Positions 44,093 to 56,200 of a stretch of DNA of 64,000 nucleotides are shown here, piece by piece. Position numbers and translations under genes: made by a program. The notes under the pieces are model-generated. The model did no database searches. It had not been told where the DNA came from and was given only the letters and a program-made list of their open reading frames with translations. The first letter of the stretch is position 1. Each line of letters starts with the position of its first letter. The stretch spans positions 148,774,501 through 148,838,500 of the forward strand of contig CM075347.1 of assembly GCA_037693485.1 (NCBI GenBank). The letters are read 5' to 3'. The DNA comes from Kitagawia praeruptora. Its lineage: Eukaryota; Streptophyta; Magnoliopsida; Apiales; Apiaceae.

Positions 44093-46738
44093 CTAGGCCT
44101 GCATGGCTTGATTTTGTTTTTGATGCTCCATCAAAATAGAGCACCTACTACTCGTTCTAGTCTCCTCATTCTTCTTCTGAAGTTCACTTTCTTCTTGGGG
44201 TACTATCTCCTGCCCCCCGACTTCTTGGTTGCCAATGTTACATTCAACCACGAAGTCAGTTGACGCCTTAGCCTTGATGGCTGTTCGAGGCTTATGTGTG
44301 ATGTCCTCTTCTGGACTTTCTTGGTGTTCTTTATCACTGCGGATGTCCATGTCTTCAATCGAAAGGACCTGCCCTCCGACTCCGTCAGGCCTTAATGCAG
44401 CTACATAACAGCTTCGTGCCATTTTTTGATTGCCTTTATGTTCTCCAACACCATTCCGGGTTGGGAACTTGATCTTCATATGATAAGTTGAGGCAACAGC
44501 CTTGAATGCATGAAGTCCAGCCCTTCCGAGGATAGCGTTGTACGTTGAAACCGCCTTGATTACCAAGAAGTTCAACATCTGAGTGGCCTTCTTGGGCTCC
44601 TGTCCAATAGTCATAGGCAATTGAATAGTCCCTTCAACTTTAGATCCTACTCCATTAAATCCATATATAGGCATGTTATTGGGGGTCAACTGAGAATCAT
44701 TGTAACCCATCTTCACAAATGCATCATGAAATAGAACGTCAACGGAAGCTCCATTATCTATCAAGACTCGCTTCACTTCTGAGTTTCCAATTACAGGAGT
44801 TATGACCAACGGGTCGTCATGGGGGAACTTCACCCCTTCAAGATCAGAATCATCAAAACCAAGTGTGATTTCAGTCCTAGCCCGCTTCGGGGCCTCTCCC
44901 ACGATGTGTATCACTTCTCTGGCGTACGCCTTTCGAGAGTTTCGAGTTGTACAAGCCGCTGTCGGGCCTCCCCAGATCATATTGATAACTGGCCCTCGGG
45001 GCTGTGTGTTACGATCATGATCGTCATCCCTTATGTTATAATCTCTAATTTGATTAACACGATCTTCACCCTTAGTGAAGTTGCTCAATTTCCCTCTACG
45101 GATCAAGAACTCGATCTCATCTTTGAGTTGCTTGCAATCATCTGTATCATGCCCCACATCGCGGTGGAATCTACAGTACTGATCCTTGTTTCTCTTTGTG
45201 GGATCACCCCTAAGTGGCTTCGGCTATCGAAAATCTTTGTCTTTCTCAATATCTAACAAGATCTGACTCCTAGGAGCATTCAGTCTTGCATAGTCGTTGA
45301 ATCTTGGTCCCAAACTCTTCTTCGGTGGTGATTCAGAATCCTTTCCAGTACGGGGATATTTGTCCCTAGCATCATACTCTTGGTCTTGCTTTCGCTTCTT
45401 TGTTTCATTATTGCCCTTGCCATTGTTTATCACGACATCCTTCATGGTGCTGTCTTCGGCCTTGATATACTTATCAGCCCTTCGTTGGAGCTCAGCCATA
45501 TTCTCGGGTGGGTGCTTTGCCAATGACCTTTTAAAGTAAAGATCAGTGGTGCCGTGCTCCAGGGCTACCATGGCCACCTTGTTCTCTAAATCAGTAATAT
45601 TTAATGTCTCCTTGGTGAACCTCTTAAGATAATCTCTCAGATTCTCATTCTTCCCTTGTACCACATACATGAGAGATGCAGAACTTTTCTCATGAACTCT
45701 CCCGCTGATAAATTGACTAACAAAAGCATCACTTAACTCCTTAAAGGAGCCAATTGAGTTTGCAGGAAGTCGGCTATACCATCTTTGAGCCATGCCCGAC
45801 AGGGTTTGAGGGAATGCCCTACACTTCAAGGCGTCACTTGCAGGCTGTAGTAACAGTGCGATCGATAATGTCCTAACATGATTTGCGGGATCACCCGTTC
45901 CATCGTAAGCCTTAATTGTCGGCATCTTGAACTTCCTTGATATGTGGGCATTCATCACCTCCTCAGTGAATGGGGGCGTGGGATCATCAGGATCCCCAAG
46001 TGGCATCAGATCCTTAGGGTTGCTCTTAGGGGTTTCCACCCTTGTAGTTCTTCCAGTTGGGACGGTAGCCCTTCTTTGCCTTCTTGGAGGCCTCTCCAAA
46101 TCTATAAAGGGAATCGGTCCTGACGTGGGAGGTGGCAAAGTTTGATTTGATCTGGCTTGCTCCCTGGCCATATCTTCTTTTAATTTTAAGATCTCGGCTT
46201 CATAAGCCTTAATCCTCTCAGCAGCTGTTGAAGGGAGTCCATCATGGATAGTTCGAGTTCTTCCCATAGGCTCTTTACTTGCACGTCGCCTCCTTGGAGC
46301 TTCGTCACGCTCGTAATCATCGCCAGAAGATGATTCATCTGAATAAGGACCAGAAAAATCGCGATAATCTCGATCTCGAATATACAGGGCATGACCACTC
46401 GGTCTAGCTCCGTAATTGGGCATCCCATACATTGGATTGGTGTTTATGGGGAGATCCGTAGTGTGGATCTGAACCCCTCGTGTAGGGTTGTTTGGGTCTA
46501 CAATCAGGGAAGAAATCCCCACCTGGAGGGGGTTAGTCCCTGGAACTGTGTGGACGATCGGAGGTAGCGTACTCTCAACATTGGTAGTCGTCCCTAAGGG
46601 TTGAGAAACTTGATACGGAATGATAGTCCCGGATGTCGGAGGTACTTGTTCAGTAAGGGGCGGAGCAGAGCTAAGAGGTAGAGCCTCGGTAGCGACTGGC
46701 TCTGTAGTGCTTGGTGCAGTTCTTCGTGTTTGAACCAT
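44093..46738 (-). pseudogene. Gypsy gag-protease with premature stop
   Basis: The ATG at 46,738 lies 34 bp from the 5' LTR. A proline/threonine-rich start leads to the gag domain (residues ~290-420, with ALKCRAFPQTLSGMAQRWY and FVSQFISGRVHEKSSASL). A TAG at 45,224-45,226 breaks the frame, which continues in phase with a CRFHRDVGHDTDDC zinc-like block and the protease (VLIDNGASVDVLFHDAF, about 44,735-44,775). The last ~70 codons (44,093-44,300) match the second RNase H linker near 41,880-42,100, so protease is fused to a duplicated downstream fragment. Gag and protease could not be made as one chain. Confidence 0.85.
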
Positions 46739-46753
46739 GGTTGATGTCTTTTT

Positions 46754-46769
46754 CCCACAGACGGCGCCA
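46754..46769 (-). promoter_or_regulatory. Gypsy primer-binding site
   Basis: Minus strand TGGCGCCGTCTGTGGG, two bases from the 5' LTR. TGGCGCC starts are common in Tat/Athila elements; I do not assign the tRNA with confidence. Confidence 0.8.
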
Positions 46770-46771
46770 AA

Positions 46772-47267
46772 TGTTATGGAATAAAAACTAGGTTATGATT
46801 ATGACGGCTAGGGTTCGGGAGCTTCGTGCTCTTATGGCTGCTTCTGCGTTCGAGACTAAACGGTCCTCACAGAATGCCTACGTATCTCTGTATTAGAGAA
46901 TCAAGCCAAGAAAACGTAGTTCTAGGATGAGGGGTCAGACCCTTTATATAGGCTGAGAAGCCCTAAAATCGCGGTAGGGTTTGGTGACTTGGTGGGCAAG
47001 TCACCGACTAGAAGAAGGTTCTAGTCTCCTTCCATGTATGAATCAGTTTCCATGTTAGAATATGTATCTTGGAGGCTAAGTCAGGCAAGAATCATATTCT
47101 TGTTTGGCTCTTATTTGCTGACCTGTTTATTACCCCTAATATTAATTACGAAATTAATATTTTAATTAGGGATTGGGCCCATCTGGTGGGCCCCACGTTT
47201 GGACCATTCCGGGTCTAATTAATGCCATATTAAATGTGTCCTTTGGGCTTACTTTTAGCCCATATCA
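46772..47267 (-). repeat. Gypsy 5' LTR with TATA box
   Basis: 496 bp, minus-strand TATATAAA at 46,943-46,950. Two differences from the 3' LTR seen by eye. Confidence 0.92.
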
Positions 47268-50200
47268 GGGAGCAAATTTGCTTCCTCACATATAGGGGCT
47301 CACATATAGGGCACCAGCGTTGGAGAATGCAAACTGAAGCAAAACCCCTAAATGGGTACAGCTGGATGGAATATAGGTAAGGGGTTATGTGCATTGGGGT
47401 TGCTTTTAGCCTGCTAAATAAAATACTTGATTATACAATGTAAAACTATCTAAACGGTTCCTAAATATTAAATTGTCAAAATTGTTATTCTCATATAAAT
47501 GAGATGAATCACTCCTACATATATATAATTTTATGAATAAAATCATGTCATATTTCATTCGGAAACTCCTCATTGAAAACAAAAGGACTAATATTTCAAT
47601 TGACAAACTCCTCATTGATATTGTATAGACACATTTGGCTTGGACGATTGAGTTTTTCAAAAAAATCCTGTTATTTTGGTTTTTCGATTTAAATCAAACA
47701 ATAAATCGATTTGGTTCGGTCTGTCAGAATATCGATTCGGTTAAACCAAATTAATCAAAGTATACATACATATATTTTTAATTATATATTTATGTTATAT
47801 TTATTATTCTTTGTATAATACTAAATTTACTATAATGAATAATCTGTTATTCAAATATGCAATATTCACTTTCCATGATTCCATCACAGTACTATAACCT
47901 ACTGGCCGACTCAAAATTCACGGAGACAATTATAAAGACACAGCCATTTAAATTATCAAATTATCTAAATTAGAAACAATGGTAACTAGTTTAAAAAAAA
48001 AAACAATGGTAACTAGCGGAGCAGGTGGGAATCTCGCCATGAAGAGTTTCATAAGCCATTTAAAGTAGACTGCATGACATCATGTATTCATGTTTCAAAA
48101 TGCATGTGTTCCTAGCTGCTGCTGTTTTTTTTTTTGACAAAAGCTGCTCCTGTTCTTTTAAATTTCGGTTTTATAGTAAACCGAACCGAACAAATCAATC
48201 CATTTTATTTCGGTTCGGTTTTGTATGTTAAACGGTTCGGCTCGGTTAGACAAAAACAGAATTTTGGTTATTCGGTTTTTGTAATTCGGTTCGATTTTTA
48301 ACCGAATCGATCGAATGATCAGCCCGACATTCAACTCGACTTAATTAGATTTATAAATTATGATATTAAATTTATTTATCAAAAATTTCTCTCCACTCAA
48401 TTCATGAGTCATTAATCGCTTACATAAAAATTTGTTGACCAATCATTTTGTATACATAATTTGTTGATAAAAAGGTGAAAAATACAGTATTGGGGTTATG
48501 TAGTGAAACAAGCAAAAGGGCAGTATTCTTTATTTATTCTTTAGTTTCTTTTTCATTGTCAAAATTCAAATTCTCGTTCAAATCGCCTACTTAGGAAAGC
48601 GCGGATCGGTTCAGTAAAAACCGAAATTGCAATTGATTATTTTCAATTTTAAAATTTTAAAATTGTAACCGTAATCGAGTTGTCGTTTCGGTTTCGATTT
48701 CAAAACTCTCGATTCGGTGGTTATCGATTAGATTTCGGTTTTAAAACCGCACGAAATAAAATTGAACAAAAAAATTACAACTTAAATAAACGAGCTTAAG
48801 TATTAATTTATTTATATATTATCCAATTTTATAGAAGATTTTAAATAATGACAGGCCTCATTGCTAAAAATATCTTAAGTTTGTTACAGCAGTAGCTTAA
48901 ACTTGCAAACAAAAAGAAGAAGAATGAATCGAAGAACTTCTTTTAAGCAAGTGAGGCCAATGTCAAAAGTATTATCTAGTGAAGCAAATACCGAGAGAAA
49001 GAGTTCATGTTTCTGTATGTAAAGTCATCCGAATTTTGATCTTGGAAATTAAATGTAGTAGTACTTTTTAAGATCACAGTAGGGTTGCTTAGTATATATT
49101 TATATAATTAAATGGATTATAATTTTTTTAAATTTATTTATAGAAGGTTCGGTCCGATTTTTTTTTGTTCAGTTGGAAGCTACAATCCGAAACCGAACAA
49201 TTTAAATCGATTCAGTATTTTATTTTTTATTGCGGTTTTGGATCAATTTTATTCAACTCATTTTTTATTTGTTTTTGTCAGTTTTGGTTCGATTTCAATT
49301 TTAATTAGATTTTTTGTTCACCCCTACATTAGTACTCATTTTTAGTATTTGAATACTTGTTAGAGTAAAATCAAAGTTGATCGATTTTTATAATAATATT
49401 TTTTTTGAAAATATTCTTGTTCAAATATTCGAATACTCATTATTAGTATCCCAATACTTGTTCGAGTAACATCCGAGTTGTTCGAGTGACCAATCCCTTG
49501 ATGTTTCTTTAATTTTTCTTTTTATTTTTTTTTATTTTTATGTTCTTCCCACTATATGTGCTTTAAGATATTAATTATCATGATCGTATATTTGAGTTTA
49601 TTATTAATCTGCCATCAAAAATTCGATTTGGTTTCGGTGTTTAGCAACCTCTCTATACATTATAACTAATTAGATGTTGCACATCTAAAATTCTCGATAC
49701 ATTACAACTAGTTAGATGTTGCACATCTAAAATTGGTATATGTACGTGTGAGTACTATCAAAGGTATAAAATTTGTATATGTAGTACTAAAGGTCAAAAG
49801 TTCGATACTCACTAGCAACAAATTTTTATCTAATATTTATATCTTTAAAAATATCAAATTTCAAGGTTCAACTTTCATTAAAAATATAATAACACTTAAT
49901 ATTATGTTAATAAAATATATATTTAACATAATCTTTATTACTGAATTCACCGATGTAGGATTGTACCATTGTTTCAGGGTTTCAGCCGCACAACACTTTA
50001 TCGGTTAAGTGGAACTTTAAGTGGGTTTCAACTTTCAAAGCTGATCAATAACGAATTAATAAAATATTATTAGAATTTAAAGTAAAATACTAAGATGTAA
50101 AATTTTAGTTGTGTATTAATTAAGTAATAAAATTCGAAATAAACAAAGGTTATGAACATAACAAAGTATTATTTTTATTTTAATTCATAATTACAGTTAT

Positions 50201-50605
50201 ATTTATAATATCTTTTTTAGTCATATTTATTATATGAGGATATAATATTATATCATCATATATAATAATCGTAATAAAAATTTTATTCAAAAATAGAAGA
50301 TGAAATTCTTATTCTTTTATACGAAAACGAATAAATATTGTTAAATCTTAAAATAAAGATTAAAATTGTTAAATCTAATACATTGAAATATTTTATTTTT
50401 TAATATGTAAATTACTTTTTCATAAATTCAAATATCGAACCTTATCAACACATAATATTTAGAAAAATTTATAAAATATACATAAAAAATATTTAAAAAG
50501 GATTTGTGAATTCCACGTTCTAAGCTATTAGATAGATAATTTAAAAGTATTACCGAAAATCAAGGGCGCGAAATTTATTAACAACACATTTTAATTTAAT
50601 ATTTA
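47268..50605. other. Gene-free AT-rich DNA with CGGTT-type degenerate repeats
   Basis: No gene. Stretches at about 47,680-47,760, 48,165-48,310, 48,600-48,760 and 49,140-49,310 repeat CGGTTCGGTTT/AACCGAACC-like strings. 47,280-47,335 has two CACATATAGGG strings and a GCGTTGGAGAATGC end that may be the right terminus of an older TIR element. 48,124-48,136 is a T-run followed by GACAAA, similar to the tail of the LINE fragment at 6377. The rest is unremarkable. Confidence 0.5.
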
Positions 50606-50621
50606 AAATTCCAAATATACT

Positions 50622-51494
50622 TTTTTTTGATAAATTAAAAACAGATTTCATTAATAACTTGAAAGAGGCTCAGTCGAGACAACTTCCCAATTGACCGTGT
50701 ACAAACAGAGTGAAAAACAATTGAAAAACAAATGAACGAGCTAAATAATTAGCCGCTTTGTTTCCGAATTGTTTAAACAACTGAATCAAGTATTCTTAAA
50801 ATTAAAAATGACTTTCATGGCCGTCCAAGCAATCTAGCCTGCATCATTCCTAAAACTAGTAGCTTCACAATTGACCCTCACAATAATTCCATGGATATAG
50901 CAGTGTTCAGAGGACTCAGTTGCAGAAACTTTATGAATAAACTTTTGTTGTGAAAGGTGAGCACATGCGATTGTCACCACCGTCCCAAACGTACCCCAAC
51001 TATCTACATGTTAGAAACCAGACATGCTGGAAGTGTCAACGATATGGTAAATCTAGATCTCCCAATAAATCATATAATTCAATTTCAATAACGTAGCAAA
51101 GGGAGCACCCGCACAGAACGATAAAACTAACAATAAAACGGACAACACACGATGCATAATACGTTACTGCTCAAAGCGATATAAATTCAAAAGTCAAAGA
51201 TCTCGGATTTAGACCAAATTTTGATATGATGTTAAGCAAGAGATTTTGAATCTAAAAATTGTGTTTATTTGCAAAAACGAGCTCTAATCCAAAGCAGATC
51301 TGTAAAAATTCGAAAGGAATTTTCGGGACTTAAAGCTCGATTTGTAGAAGGAAAAGAACTAAAAACAAGAAAGAGGGGTTTAGAATATGCGCTGACACGG
51401 ATGAGGGATTGATGGGAGGATGGAGGTAGTGGAGAAGATTGTAGGTGGGGATCTATGGAAGAATCGATGGAAGAATGGGACGGTTGACTCTCAT
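50622..51494 (-). mobile_element. Retroposon with 16-bp TSD (L1-derived, non-autonomous)
   Basis: An 873-bp minus-strand insertion with poly-A (T-run from 50,621) and the exact duplication AAATTCCAAATATACT at 50,606-50,621 and 51,495-51,510. Near the 3' end the frame gives FGNKAANYLARSF, the end of a plant LINE RNase H domain. The upstream ~650 bp has no coding match and ends in a purine-rich GGATGGAGGTAGTGG leader. This suggests a LINE deletion derivative keeping 5' leader and 3' tail rather than a simple 5' truncation. Confidence 0.7.
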
Positions 51495-51514
51495 AAATTC
51501 CAAATATACTAATA

Positions 51515-51716
51515 CTTCCTTCATCCCATCCAATTCTTTACATTGAGGAGGTTGAGCACGGAGGTTAAGAAAAAATATAAATTAGTGGAGAATAGTAAGA
51601 AAAGTGAGTAAAGTGATGGAAACAAGTGAGTATAGTGTAGGAAAGTAGTGGATGTAATTAATTTTTATATTATAAAATTTTACTAATTTTGGAAAGTTTT
51701 GAAATGTAAAAAGTTG
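51515..51716. mobile_element. Stowaway-type MITE, right end lost
   Basis: The left end CTTCCTTCATCCCATCCAATT after TA (51,513-51,514) is a Stowaway terminus. The sequence runs to AAATGTAAAAAGTTG and is then cut by the LTR of SIRE element 2, so the right inverted repeat is not seen here. It may lie beyond the SIRE element, outside the window. Confidence 0.65.
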
Positions 51717-53006
51717 TGTTGAGTATTTAATACGGTAAAAGAATACAGAGGGGGGGTGAATGGATTCTTGAACTTTTCTTTGTCAAGAGTCTATGTAGCA
51801 AATAAGTGTTTGTGTGTGCAGACGTGAAGGTGCGGATAAAGAACAACACAAGACACAATATCACTTTAATCTATTGTATTATTAGATAAAGGTTGCTACA
51901 ATCTGTGAATACAAATGATAGTATTCTCAGCTTCGTTTTTCTCAGAGAGATATAGCTTACAGTGTATGAAAAACGTGACTCACAAAAGTTAATGACTAAG
52001 GAAGTGAGGTTGTATCCCTATAGAACATGGATACACCCTACTTACTACAAATAAAGTAGCTAAACAAATTACTTTCTAGTCTGTCTATCCTTTTTGAGTA
52101 AGTGTCCAAACGGTTACAGATTTGACTTTGCAAAGCCTGTTCAGATCCACTTCTTTAGCCCCTTGTCTCTTCTATATCTCTCCAAGCTTCCTTGTAGGCT
52201 TTCCAGAGCACGTTACAGATTGTGGTCCATAAAGTGCATTGGCTTGTTGCAGGTTTCTGACTTGTACAATTTCTTCAGTATTTTGTCTCCAAGAATGTAT
52301 TCGAGAAGTGACTAAGTAGGTGATTCGAGAACTTGAATTGACTTGATCGATAACATTGAGTTCTCGAACACTGTTATATTGACATATCGAATCACTTCTC
52401 GAATAGCTCTTTTCTTCAGGATTCCTTGAGTTATCGAATAGAACACTTGACTTGTCGAATCCTTGAGATATCGAATAGCTTTCTGAGTCCTTGAGATATC
52501 GAATGGAACTTTGACTTGTTGACTCCTTGAGAACTCGAATACTACTTTGACTTGTTGACTTCCTGAGTTCTCGAATAGAGTACATAGACATATCGAATCT
52601 CTGAGATATCGAATGAGATATCGAACATTGTATTCAGAGATATCGAATAGTGTCTTGAGATATCGAATCCCTGACTTCTCGAATGCTGGACTTCTCGAAT
52701 AGACAAATATACTTCTCGAATTGGTACTTAGGCAAATTCTTCATTTCTTCAAATCCCAACTGTGATTATTTGACAGTCTTTATCTTCTTGCTTGAGGCAT
52801 GAACCTTGGAACTTCTTTCAAGCATTATTCTAGACTCTATAAGTACAGTTACACAACTAGGATTTGATGCCTACTACAAGTACAATACAAATAGAAACTC
52901 TACAACTAGAGGTTTCCTCAGTTAAGAGGTCATGTAAGTAATGCAAAGCATTACAAACAATTAGGCTTGTTATTAGATGTATACAGGCATGCCTCTGTAA
53001 CTAACA
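51717..53006 (-). repeat. SIRE element 2, 3' LTR
   Basis: 1290 bp, plus-strand ends TGTTGAGTATT and GTAACTAACA (TG..CA). About 52,290-52,735 is packed with TTCGAGAACTCGAAT, GATATCGAAT and CTTGAGATATCGAAT strings, mostly self-complementary. The 139-codon minus-strand ORF at 52,172-52,591 (repeating KSTSQSSIR) is a translation of this repeat. Confidence 0.9.
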
Positions 53007-53021
53007 ATCTCCCCCAAATTG
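53007..53021 (-). promoter_or_regulatory. SIRE element 2 polypurine tract
   Basis: Minus strand CAATTTGGGGGAGAT abuts the 3' LTR, nearly the same as in element 1. Confidence 0.88.
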
Positions 53022-53224
53022 TGAGTGAGACCCTTAGTCACAATTTCATGTCTGATAACAAACCTAACATACATAAAGATAAAACTTTAAAAGTACAGGT
53101 ATGTAGATTGATTGAGCACATGAATGAAATTACAAGGTAAACAATCTTACAGTATGATGAAATACTATCCATTCTCATTTGATTCCATCTCCATTGCCTT
53201 GGCTTGTAGATCATCATATGCTTT

Positions 53225-56200
53225 CTATCTTCTTTCTTTCTCCTTTCTTGCATTCTCATCCATGGCCTTTATGATCTCAGCTAACGCATCCAACTCTTCA
53301 AGCAGAATAGAATTCTTGAAATCTTCAAGTACTGGCTTCAGAATGTTGGCAGGATAGTGATTGAGTAGGTCCATTCTTATATTGACATGCTCCCCATTTC
53401 TTCTCCTATACTTCACCAAATAGGGATTGAACTGAACTCTACACAATCCTTTTGCCCTTATCTTTTCTGCTTCAGCTTCCAGTCTATCAATTTCCTTCTC
53501 CCTTTCTATCCATCTCTCAAGGCATCCCTTCCTTATCTCTTCATCATGATCTCTTTTGATCTTTACAAAAGCAGCTAGCTCCAGTTTCCAAACCCTTTCC
53601 ACTTTGTCATTAGCATCCAACAGTGCAATCATCCTTTCTATGTCATCCAACTTGCCATACTTTTGACACTGCCCTTGTCTGAATTTCTCCTCTCTTCCAT
53701 TAGTATATTTGACTTCTAGGCAATCATCAATAATGACAACATGAAAGATTCTCTGAGCTCTTAGGAATTGCAGTTGGTCTATATCAAAGTCTTGATCAAG
53801 TGGTTGGAGTTTCAATCCTGGATGAATTGTCAGAGTCCTTGATTTGGATAGCCTTGGTTTTCTTGCAGCTTGTTTGAATTTGATCCTTTTTACATGGTTG
53901 CTTGGCTGAAATCTTTGACCTTTGTTGGTAGACCATAGTAGTGTTCCATTAGCAGTTTGCTTTCTGAAATATATACATGGTTTCTTGGCTTGAATCTTCT
54001 TCTCTTCTTGAGGTGGTAAAACAGTTGCAGAAGCCATTGAATCAGATTTTGGTAGGTCATTACTAACAGTATTCACCATAGACTCAGAGTCTTGTGTTGT
54101 GGTGAGGTTATACTGCTAGCGATGCCTAAGGCTTGCTGTTTTCCAATCTTCCTCTCATAGACTTTTCCTTGGTCATCACCATCTTTCTTATTCTTGTCAT
54201 CCTTCTTCTTCTTCTCATCTTCATCACCCTTATCTCTCATGTGATGTCCCTCCTCCCATCACTTTTGTCTTCAGAGTAATCATCCTTATTTCTCCTAGGT
54301 TGAGCCCTCTCTGGAGTTTCACCAGTTGCTATAAAAGATCTGAGAATGTGCAGTGCTTCAATTTCTTCAGCATTTCTGGTTCCAACCTTCTTCTGTAGTT
54401 GATCAATGATAGCAATGACCAGTCCGTGATTTCGAGAAGTGAGATCATGGGGAATGACCAATTGCTTGTTGTCTTCAATTTTGGTGCCAGACTGATAGAT
54501 GATTGTCCATGGCTTCTTGATCACTTCTGGCAGCCTTGAAGGTTGGCCATTCCTCAAATCATCAAACAGACTTTTGTTGTTCTCATTTCTCTTCTCAATA
54601 AGCTCAAGTATGGCATCTATCTCTGAGTGTTTTAGGGCTTGTAGAGTCTTGTATGTTAGATGCCATATCTTTGATTTGGATATCATCACTATCTCCTTGA
54701 ACCATAGATTATTGACTTTCTTGGGGATGACAGTGATGTAGTCAATCTGCTCCTTCAACTCCCTCAGATAGAACTGAGTGTCACCAGCCTGTTCCCTTGT
54801 GGCTTTCAGAAACTCCAAGAAGGCTTTATCATGATAAACATTTGAGTTAGCAACTTCTTGTAGCTTGGCCTCAGTAATTACTTTGACTTCTATAGGCTTG
54901 ACACTTTCAGATATGGAGGATGGAGGTTTGTCAGATGGCATACTCCCTGCAACCACTGTGGTTGTGATAGATTGCTTCTGACCACCAGGAGTAATGACAT
55001 GCACAGTTGGTAGAGTAACAACTGGCAGTGAGGTAGGAGGCTCATCAACCTTTGTTTTTCCTTTGCCTGGCACATTGGTTATAGATTTTGAAGCTCTTTG
55101 GTGACCACCCTCATTTATCTGTATGCCATTCTCCTTAGGTTTGTCCCCCTTTGGATTTGAGTTTCTTAACCTTTTCTCCCCCTTAGGCTTGTTGTCAGGC
55201 ACAGAGGCTTTAGAATTGACCTTTGGGTTTAAAGATTCTTCAGGTAGAGGGAGACCCATATGCTTCATCATAGCAGCCAACATAGATTGTTGATGCAGAA
55301 GAACATCAGCTGTAGTGGTTGCTTGAGTGTCCAACTGATCATTGAGAAGTGAAACCTTGTCTGTAAGATGAGCATTGGACTTAGTGAGAGTAGCCACCTC
55401 CTTTTCAAGAGTATCCACTTTAGTGAATAGCTCATGTGCCCTGAAGCCAGAGAGTGATTGATCCTTGAGTCTTTGGACTTCATACTTGGTCATGTCATGA
55501 ACAGGGACCTTAATTACCAGCTTATCCCCATATTGATTCTTGAACATTGTTCTCAGCATGGCATTTGAGTCTGTGGTTTGATCAGGCAGAGATTGAAACT
55601 TATGCCCCAGCCCTGTGACAGTATCTTTGAGAAGGGCCAAGCCATTGTCCATTTTGATACAGCTAGACTTGCAGGCTAGAATTTCCTTGACCACAGTCTC
55701 CAGTTGAGGGAATTTGGAATCAAAAGACCTTTTTAACTCATGCACCTCCTTGGTTGTGGCTGTATACACTTTTGTGACTTCTGTCTTTAGACCCTTGCCA
55801 AGGTAGTGTGCAGCCTTGAGAATTCCCTTGTAACTGTCATTGACTGCTTCATACACAGCACTAGGGGTGAGAGATTTGGCATTGGACCCTAGTGAAGTGA
55901 TGTACTCTTCTCTGAGGTACTGTAGGCCTTCTAAGAGAGGAATGTCATACTTTCCTTGAAGCTAGGCATCTATATTGCCTTCTCTCTCGGACTCATCCAC
56001 AATTTTGGCCTGTTGTTGCTCCACATCCTCTTTATGGCACAGGAGGTGCTGTGCAATCTTTGTGAACTCAGGGATCTGATCCACAATTAAGCTTTGAAGT
56101 GCTTCAACCGTCAATTGTTGTGGAACAGACCCTGATCCTGAAGCACTGTCATGGTGCACAGGCTTCAGCCATTGTGACATAAAGTCAAAGCTAGAGCTAG

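Larger units (their letters stand above)
23319..47267 (-). mobile_element. Tat-type Ty3/Gypsy retrotransposon, nested host
   Basis: 496-bp LTRs at 23,319-23,814 and 46,772-47,267 are bounded by TSD GGGAG (23,314-23,318; 47,268-47,272). The minus-strand order is gag-protease, reverse transcriptase, RNase H, a second RNase H with its own linker, then integrase, as in the plant Tat lineage. The 14.56-kb SIRE element sits between the second RNase H and integrase; without it the Gypsy element is ~9.4 kb. Several stops, a frameshift, an internal deletion and internal duplications disable it, yet the LTRs differ at only two positions by eye. Confidence 0.92.

Noticed and set aside
52172..52591. 139-codon minus-strand ORF with repeating KSTSQSSIR
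   Set aside because: It lies wholly inside the SIRE element 2 LTR and translates the TTCGAGAACTCGAA-type repeat.
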